A stretch of DNA of 64,000 bases from the NCBI RefSeq assembly GCF_014656375.1, contig NZ_BNCH01000001.1:496001-560000 (forward strand), written 5' to 3'. Within the stretch, counting starts at the first letter, position 1. Every line of letters starts with the position of its first letter. The notes under the pieces are model-generated. The model was not told the origin of the DNA and searched no databases. It saw nothing but the letters and a program-made list of their open reading frames with translations. Both the position numbers and the translations under genes were made by a program. This document shows, in pieces, positions 59,012 to 64,000 of the stretch. Source of the DNA: Aliiroseovarius zhejiangensis (lineage in GTDB: Bacteria > Pseudomonadota > Alphaproteobacteria > Rhodobacterales > Rhodobacteraceae).

Positions 59012-60010
59012 TCAGTCTGGTGGCCTCTCTGCGCTGAAGCTCGTTGTGAACCCGCTCGAAGACACCGAATGCGTCACCGATTTTACAATCCATTCGCCCA
59101 GCGCCGCGAGCGACAGGCCTGCGACCAAGACACGACCGTCAGCCGCAACCAGGGGGTTTCCCGGCAGCGTCATGGAAAGCGTTTCTTTCATCCGCTTGGA
59201 TCGGTTCAGCTCGGCATCTGCCGCGGCCTGCGCGGTGGCTTCGTCCTTGAACCGTTCACGCAGGCGACGCACGGGTTCACCATCGCCTGCCTTGACCTCG
59301 ATGTCGCTGGCGGCGTCCAGGTCGCGATAGGTGGCCACCACAGACCCCGCGCCATCCGACAGGGACCGATCAACCGACCAGCGCGACACCATGCTCGACG
59401 TGATCGGCACCAGCGGAACGGTGGCACCCGAGGCGGTGATGCCTTCGCCCTTGCGCCCGACGAACAACACGCCGCCTGATGGTTTGGCAATCAGGTCATG
59501 CTGGGCGGCAACGCGCGTCAAAAGCGCGATGTCGCTTTCGTCCACCTGGTCAAGATGTCCTGGCGCGATTGCCGCCGCGCTTTCGGTCGCGCCGGGTTCA
59601 AGCCCGTTTTCACCTGCGATTACGTCCACGATGTCGCCCAGCGTCATGTCAGACGGCCATGACCGGGTTTTCTGCTGCGTGATCGGTGCGGTGCCCGTGT
59701 CAGTGGTCCCTGTCGCCTTTGCTTGACCCGTGATGGATATGGCGCGCGGCGGGCCGCTTTCCTGCACGTTGTCGGCAACGAACAGACCCACTGACAGACC
59801 GCCCATCCAGATTGCAATCTCGGCGCCGGGCTGCGGCAGCGGAAACAACTGAACCAACCCGCTATTCGCGATCAGGATGTTACAACTGTCGGAGTCAAAC
59901 CCTGAATTGTCAGTGACCGAGACAGACGTGATGGCCGAGAACGGCCCGGCCGACAGGGGCACACCGTTCACCGCCACCGCGAGCAGGTTGCTGATGTCCG
60001 TCACCCCCAT
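59012..60010 (-). CDS. Phage late control gene D protein (tail hub/tip component)
   Basis: A 332-residue gpD-type tail protein of P2-like phages, a component of the baseplate hub. It shows the family pattern of the middle part (DESDIALLTRVAAQHDLIAK), the preceding WPSDMTLGDIVDVIAGENGL, and the C-terminal LAALGEWIVKSVTHSVSSSG. It overlaps the gpX gene at its 5' end. The order U-X-D agrees with P2. Confidence 0.9.
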   Translation of the reverse strand: MGVTDISNLLAVAVNGVPLSAGPFSAITSVSVTDNSGFDSDSCNILIANSGLVQLFPLPQPGAEIAIWMGGLSVGLFVADNVQESGPPRAISITGQAKATGTTDTGTAPITQQKTRSWPSDMTLGDIVDVIAGENGLEPGATESAAAIAPGHLDQVDESDIALLTRVAAQHDLIAKPSGGVLFVGRKGEGITASGATVPLVPITSSMVSRWSVDRSLSDGAGSVVATYRDLDAASDIEVKAGDGEPVRRLRERFKDEATAQAAADAELNRSKRMKETLSMTLPGNPLVAADGRVLVAGLSLAALGEWIVKSVTHSVSSSGFTTSFSAERPPD

Positions 60011-60222
60011 AGCTGCGCGGTCCCCCGGTCCTCGCTGGGTTCATAGGCAGGAAGCAGGATTTCGATGCCGACCGGCAGGACCGGGCCGATCGAGGCCAGG
60101 CCGGGGTTGGCGTCCAGAACAGCCGCGACCACATCGTCACCGTCGCTGTCGTAATGCGCGCGGACCAGGTGATCGAGGACATCCCCGTCCTTAGAACGGT
60201 AGCGGGAAGAAACTGCCGTCAT
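60001..60222 (-). CDS. Phage tail protein X (LysM-like)
   Basis: A 73-residue protein of the gpX family: RYRSKDGDVLDHLVRAHYDS, VVAAVLDANPGLASIG and PVLPVGIEILLPAY, the LysM-like tail-end domain of P2-like phages. It overlaps both gpU and gpD genes, as is usual for this compact cluster. Confidence 0.9.
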   Translation of the reverse strand: MTAVSSRYRSKDGDVLDHLVRAHYDSDGDDVVAAVLDANPGLASIGPVLPVGIEILLPAYEPSEDRGTAQLWG

Positions 60223-60598
60223 ATCGTGCCAACCTCATTCTGAATTCTTGCTTGTGCGGGACACCGCCCGGCGCGAAGACGGTTTGGCCTTCGCTGACGC
60301 TTTCAATGACCCACACGCCCAGGAACGCGCCCGTGCCCGCCACCAGCGTGTAGGGCTTGCGCGCCTCGGCCATGCGTCGGAGCATGTCGACCTGCCCAAG
60401 CCCGCCGCGAAAATGGGGATAGATCACGCCATCCAGCTCGATATTTTCAGGGCCGAACCCGGTGAATTGCAGCGCGTCATGGGTGCCGACACGGTTTTGC
60501 CGCGCCCAACGGTACTCGCTGCTGCGCGTCATGTTCTGATAGGCGGCGCTGTTGATCGAGAACTGGTATTCGCCAAGTTGCATCATCACGTCAGCCAT
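60191..60598 (-). CDS. Phage tail protein U
   Basis: A 135-residue gpU-type tail protein. It starts MADVMMQLGEYQFSINSAAY, and the family block RVGTHDALQFTGFGPENIEL, followed by LDGVIYP, is well conserved. GpU caps or completes the P2 tail tube. The start lies three bases from the tape-measure stop and the end overlaps gpX. Confidence 0.92.
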   Translation of the reverse strand: MADVMMQLGEYQFSINSAAYQNMTRSSEYRWARQNRVGTHDALQFTGFGPENIELDGVIYPHFRGGLGQVDMLRRMAEARKPYTLVAGTGAFLGVWVIESVSEGQTVFAPGGVPHKQEFRMRLARYDGSFFPLPF

Positions 60599-60601
60599 GG
60601 A

Positions 60602-62599
60602 TCATCGCCCCCACATGCCTGTTGCGGGCACACGGTCAAACAGACCGCCCTGCGACGCCTGGCGCGCGCGCTGGTCCAGCATTTCAATGAGCTGCTGCGC
60701 CGATACGCCCTGCGCATTGACTGTGTATTGGTGAACATGGGTGACAGCCGCCTGCGCCGCCGCCTGCATTCCACCGCCCTGCATGATGCCTGACACTTTT
60801 CCTGCATAGTCTGCCAGCGACCGCATGGCGCGGTTGTCGGCAACCCACCCGGCCCTGTTCTGATACATCAGCTCCGGCCCCTTTTCGCCGGTCAAAACCG
60901 CACCGGGGCGGAAGAAGCCACCAGATGCGCGTTCCTGAACAGGCTCGTCGCTGCCACCCCAGAGTTTATCAGCAACCCACCGCCCGGCTTTGCCAGGCGC
61001 GTTCTGCACCCACCTCAAAGCGTCAATCACGGGCTGAATGATGCCCATCACCCATTCGAATTTGGACGCCAGCCAGTCGAGAACAGACCCGATGCCCTCT
61101 TTCACCCCGGCCCAGGCTTCTTTGACGCCCGCGACACCATCGGCAATGTTCTGTTTCAACCCGTCCCAGATTTCGCCAATGCGGTTCTTTGCGCTCTCGA
61201 AGGTCTCTTTGACTTTTTCCCAAAGGTTCAGGAAAAATGCCTTGATCGGCTCCCAGTTCTTGTAGATCAGGTAGGCCGCGCCAGCGATTGCGGCGATGAT
61301 GGCCCCAACCGGGTTCGCGATCATAGCTACGCCGATCGCTTTGATACCACCTGCAACCAGCGGAAGGACGCCGCTCAAGCCGACCATCGCCTTGCCAAGG
61401 CTGAACACCGCGCCGCCGAACTTCACAACCTTCATGATAGTGCCGGATGCCAGAACGCCGCCGATGATGACGCCGAAGTTTTCCCAGCCGCCGACCATCT
61501 CGGCGACCTTGGTCACGGATTTAGACACAGTGCGGGTGACACGGCCCACGCCGCTGGCAAGATCCCGCACCACGGGGATGGCGCGCTCGACACCATCCGC
61601 AAAAGCGCCAGCCCATTCCTTCACCTCCGCACGGTTCGACACCAACCACCCGCTGATTTCCTGCATCGTCTGGGTAACAACTGGCATCAGCTCGGCCCCG
61701 ATGGTGTTCTTCAGCCCCTTCCCGACCAGTTGCAGGTCAAGAAGGCTGTCTTGGAACACCTCGGCGTTGCGGGCGGCTTCTTCTTCCAGCACATAACCGG
61801 TCTCCCGCGCATCATCGCGCAGGTCGTTCAGCCCTTTGGACCCGTCGCGCAGCATGTTCAGCATGCCGATGCCGGACCTGCCAAACAGATCGTTGGCAAT
61901 GGCCGCGCGCTCGGCGGTGGTCTCAACCTCGGTCAGGCGATCCGCGATGGCGGCAAGCGCATCATCAGGCAGCATGTCGGCGAGGTCAGCGGCGGACAGG
62001 CCCAGCGCGTCCAAGGCATCCTTCTGGGCGCCCGTGCCTTCCATGGCCAAGCCAATATTTTTGGTCATTTTTTCGAGCGACTTGTCGAATTCGCCGGTGG
62101 AAACCCCTGACCGTTCGGCGGCATAGCGCAGCTCTTGGAGCGCGCCGGTGCCGATACCCAGCTTGTCGGCGGTTTTGGCAACATCGTCGCCAAGCTGGGC
62201 GGTCGAAGATGCGACACCAAAGATCGCTGTCGCCGCAAGCCCGCCGCCGACAGCCAGACGACGCGCCTGGCGCCCGATGTCGGTTGTCATGGCGCTGAAT
62301 GTCTTTCCGACCCGGTTGGCCGCATGGGACGCATTGGTCCATCGCTCCTGGGCGCGGCGCAGTTTGCCTAGCGTCCGCTCTAGGTCCTGATACTCGCGGT
62401 CAAGCTCTTCGACAGACCGGCCTTCTTTTTCCAGAACCTTGCGCTGCTTCGCCAACTCGCGCTGGCGCCGCTCGACATCCTTGATCGCGCTGCCGACCTG
62501 CGACAAGCCGGATTTCAGGAAACTAATATTCTTCTTGACCGATCCCTCGAGGACCGAACCGATGGTGATCGAGGCGTTAAGGCGTTGGTTCTTTGCCAT
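60602..62599 (-). CDS. Phage tail tape measure protein
   Basis: A 665-residue tape measure protein (gpT family) that sets tail length and is threaded in the tail tube. A coiled coil occurs near the start (RRQRELAKQRKVLEKEGRSV). The TMP core block follows (GTGALQELRYAAERSGVS and RLTEVETTAERAAIANDLFG), then two or three hydrophobic stretches near 380-460 (AMVGLSGVLPLVAGGIKAIG). At roughly 0.15 nm per residue the tail would be about 100 nm. It starts within the E' extension. Confidence 0.92.
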   Translation of the reverse strand: MAKNQRLNASITIGSVLEGSVKKNISFLKSGLSQVGSAIKDVERRQRELAKQRKVLEKEGRSVEELDREYQDLERTLGKLRRAQERWTNASHAANRVGKTFSAMTTDIGRQARRLAVGGGLAATAIFGVASSTAQLGDDVAKTADKLGIGTGALQELRYAAERSGVSTGEFDKSLEKMTKNIGLAMEGTGAQKDALDALGLSAADLADMLPDDALAAIADRLTEVETTAERAAIANDLFGRSGIGMLNMLRDGSKGLNDLRDDARETGYVLEEEAARNAEVFQDSLLDLQLVGKGLKNTIGAELMPVVTQTMQEISGWLVSNRAEVKEWAGAFADGVERAIPVVRDLASGVGRVTRTVSKSVTKVAEMVGGWENFGVIIGGVLASGTIMKVVKFGGAVFSLGKAMVGLSGVLPLVAGGIKAIGVAMIANPVGAIIAAIAGAAYLIYKNWEPIKAFFLNLWEKVKETFESAKNRIGEIWDGLKQNIADGVAGVKEAWAGVKEGIGSVLDWLASKFEWVMGIIQPVIDALRWVQNAPGKAGRWVADKLWGGSDEPVQERASGGFFRPGAVLTGEKGPELMYQNRAGWVADNRAMRSLADYAGKVSGIMQGGGMQAAAQAAVTHVHQYTVNAQGVSAQQLIEMLDQRARQASQGGLFDRVPATGMWGR

Positions 62600-62732
62600 T
62601 GGCGGGCAATCCTTCTAGCCACCACAGGAACAGGCTGACCGGCAAGCCCATGATTTCGGCGTGGCCCCAGCCCGTGAACCGGGCCAGGGCTAGTGCAGAC
62701 CTGCGCAGATCCCCATCACCGGTCAGGCGTAA
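62577..62732 (-). CDS. GpE' extension reached by -1 frameshift from gpE
   Basis: In the -1 frame relative to gpE, an open frame runs from the run of six T residues near the end of gpE to a TAA at 62577. It reads RLTGDGDLRRSALALARFTG, then WGHAEIMGLPVSLFLWWLEG, then LPANGKEPTP. The GHAEIMGLPVSLFLWWLEG part matches the C-terminal half of the E+E' tail chaperone of P2-like phages. It has no good start of its own and ends 22 bases inside the tape-measure gene, so it is expected to be made only as a fusion with gpE. Confidence 0.75.
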   Translation of the reverse strand, partial: LRLTGDGDLRRSALALARFTGWGHAEIMGLPVSLFLWWLEGLPANGKEPTP

Positions 62733-63007
62733 AAAACCGCCAGCGCCGCCTGCAAGCGCGTGTACTGGCGGATGGGTAGGCTGCGAATGGTGGCGGGGGG
62801 CAACTCAACCAGGTTGGCAATCAGCGTGACCTCGGCCTCGCCCTCGCCGCCCTTGGCGCGCTGTGCTGTGATCTGGTCATCCACCGTGGGTTCGCGCATG
62901 GTCAGGGCCTTCACCTCGGTGCTATCAATGATCAGGGGGCGTTCCTCGAAACGGATTTCAATGGTTCCGTCTGAATTCTCGATCAGCCAGGCGGGGTTTT
63001 TGTCCAT
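62723..63007 (-). CDS. Phage tail assembly chaperone gpE
   Basis: A 94-residue tail assembly protein of the gpE family (about VKALTMREPTVDDQITAQRA and VELPPATIRSLPIRQYTRLQ). The reading frame ends AVFYA-stop, right after a run of six T residues, where a -1 shift would lead into E'. Position between FII and the tape-measure gene is the standard one for the chaperone pair. Confidence 0.85.
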   Translation of the reverse strand: MDKNPAWLIENSDGTIEIRFEERPLIIDSTEVKALTMREPTVDDQITAQRAKGGEGEAEVTLIANLVELPPATIRSLPIRQYTRLQAALAVFYA

Positions 63008-63009
63008 GA

Positions 63010-63519
63010 TCAAAGCCCCAGATTGCGGCGATGCTCGGCCAACTGATCGACGCCGCCGATGACACGCACCATGTTGATGGCGTCGATCTCGGTGGTGACG
63101 GTGCCGCCATGCGTTTCGCGGTAGTAATCCAGCGTGGCGGTGACGGTCAGCGAGGGCTTGTTGCCCGACCCCCACGTGCCGCGCGACAACTGCGTGATTT
63201 TGCCGCGCATGGTGTGGGTGACAGCCGTGGTGGTGCCGTCATAGCTTTCCAACGAACCCTTGACGGTCAGGGGAACACCAGACCCGGCTTTCAGCCCCCA
63301 CATCTCGATCGTGGCACGGTCATAGCCGGTCAGGACGAACGAACAGGTCAGTTTTTCCAGTCCCATGTCGATGTCGATCGGGGCGTCCATGCCGCCCGCG
63401 CGGTGTTCCTCAGTGGAAACGGTCAGATCGGGCGGCGAATATTCCTCGATCTGGCCAGCATGTCCGCGCCCGTCGACAAACAGGTTCAGATACTTCAGCA
63501 CATCACTTGCGGCGGTCAT
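63010..63519 (-). CDS. Phage major tail tube protein (FII)
   Basis: A 169-residue tube subunit of contractile tails. Hallmarks: LKYLNLFVDGRGHAGQIEEY, GMDAPIDIDMGLEKLTCSF, a GYD motif, GLKAGSGVPLTVKGSLESYD and the C-terminal VRVIGGVDQLAEHRRNLG. Its ATG overlaps the stop of the sheath gene (ATGA), and it ends two bases before gpE. Confidence 0.94.
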   Translation of the reverse strand: MTAASDVLKYLNLFVDGRGHAGQIEEYSPPDLTVSTEEHRAGGMDAPIDIDMGLEKLTCSFVLTGYDRATIEMWGLKAGSGVPLTVKGSLESYDGTTTAVTHTMRGKITQLSRGTWGSGNKPSLTVTATLDYYRETHGGTVTTEIDAINMVRVIGGVDQLAEHRRNLGL

Positions 63520-64000
63520 GCGAACACCTCCTCTACGTAATCATTGACCAGGTGCGACCGGAACGTGATGCGTTCGGCCGGATAAGGCGGGGTGAAGTCA
63601 AAGTCGAAGAAGACCTCGCCAAGCTGCACATTCGCGGGCGTGTTCAGGTCCGGGTCAGCCCAGCATTCACCGCCCAGGATGGCACCCTGCGCTTTCAGAT
63701 CGCGCAGAGAGTCGTTAACGCCCTCGGTGACGGCTTCGACATAGGTCTTGGTGATCCCGCGATCGACAGCCCACAGGTGGGCGCGTTGCAGGCTGTCATT
63801 GATGATGTCAGCGGTGCGGCGCACACACAGGAAGTGCCATTTCGTGTCGGCGGTCACAGACCGGTTGCCCCATAGGCGGTATCCGTTCTGGCGAATGATC
63901 GTCGCGACCTTGTTTTCGTTCAGCAGGTTGGCGCGGGAATTGGCATCGCCCAGCTTGAAATCGACCGGGCGCGAGGTGCCCACGATGCCATTGATCAGCT
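63516..64000 (-). CDS. Phage tail sheath protein (FI), C-terminal part
   Basis: The C-terminal 161 residues of the contractile sheath subunit; the gene continues beyond the window. The end of the sheath is typical: GYRLWGNRSVTADTKWHFLC, RRTADIINDSLQRAHLWAVD, ILGGECWADPDLNTP and FFDFDFTPPYPAERITFRSH. The frame is open to the window edge (LINGIVGTSRPVDFKLG), so no start is annotated. Confidence 0.93.
   Translation of the reverse strand, partial: LINGIVGTSRPVDFKLGDANSRANLLNENKVATIIRQNGYRLWGNRSVTADTKWHFLCVRRTADIINDSLQRAHLWAVDRGITKTYVEAVTEGVNDSLRDLKAQGAILGGECWADPDLNTPANVQLGEVFFDFDFTPPYPAERITFRSHLVNDYVEEVFA

Larger units (their letters stand above)
56885..64000. mobile_element. P2-like (myovirus-type) prophage, left part
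   Basis: An integrase gene is followed on the minus strand by the tail module D, X, U, T, E', E, FII, FI in P2 order. The element continues past the window. Contractile-tail genes (sheath, tube) show myovirus morphology. No tRNA adjoins the integrase, so the attachment site is somewhere between paaX and the integrase. Confidence 0.85.

Noticed and set aside
1-64000. CRISPR array or anti-phage defence operon
   Set aside because: No regularly spaced repeats, cas genes, restriction-modification or toxin-antitoxin pairs were recognised.

Overview
The window comes from a high-GC alphaproteobacterium, most likely of the Rhodobacteraceae (Roseobacter group). Three things suggest this: a PhyR-NepR-EcfG general stress response (found only in alphaproteobacteria), a paa operon closed by paaX, and phage genes of types common in that family (DUF2793 tail protein, DUF6127 holin). 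The gene families are recognised by eye from their motifs; no database search was possible.

0-17 kb is a stress-response island. The window opens inside creA. A BON-MscS channel, an FNT-family transporter, a tiny membrane protein and an NhaA antiporter with an extra N-terminal thioredoxin-like domain follow. Next come phyR, nepR, ecfG and a histidine kinase whose ATP-binding domain has lost its motifs. Envelope and stress genes follow: CsbD, MgtC, AI-2E exporter family, YihY, DUF3618, a holin-X-like protein, a YqjD-like protein, PRC-barrel, host-attachment protein, hemerythrin and phospholipase D. Six GGAAC-N17/18-GTT promoters lie in front of these genes, so EcfG probably controls much of the block.

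17-29 kb holds a CocE-type hydrolase and then a minus-strand cluster of seven genes: sensory binding protein, histidine kinase, response regulator, transport binding protein, fused permease, ATPase and histidine phosphatase. The regulators resemble the Salmonella PgtCBA phosphoglycerate sensing system, but here they sit with an ABC importer. The two binding proteins are paralogues, and a near-identical 18-bp palindrome precedes both transcription units.

29.7-38.1 kb is an unusual island. A cysteine-free sulfite-oxidase-fold periplasmic protein, a histidine kinase and a LuxR-type regulator are translationally coupled. Two secreted proteins follow on the same strand, and a divergent operon of seven mostly secreted proteins includes a von Willebrand factor A protein. 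I do not recognise this set as a described system, and it is my main candidate for something new.

38.1-41.1 kb is a phage remnant: a lysis cassette with nested spanin genes, a DUF2793 tail protein, then fused scraps of a helicase and a DUF2924 gene. It ends beside tRNA-Ser(UGA). 41.7-48.2 kb is housekeeping: SPOR lipoprotein, D-Ala-D-Ala carboxypeptidase, tmk, holB, TatD, PhnP-like hydrolase and an AEC transporter.

48.3-56.8 kb is a phenylacetate operon, thiolase-paaABCDE-extra Paa-family gene-paaZ-paaX. 56.9-64 kb is the left end of a P2-like prophage: an integrase, then on the minus strand two small membrane proteins and the tail genes D, X, U, T, E/E', FII and FI. The E/E' pair has a probable -1 frameshift, and FI runs off the window.
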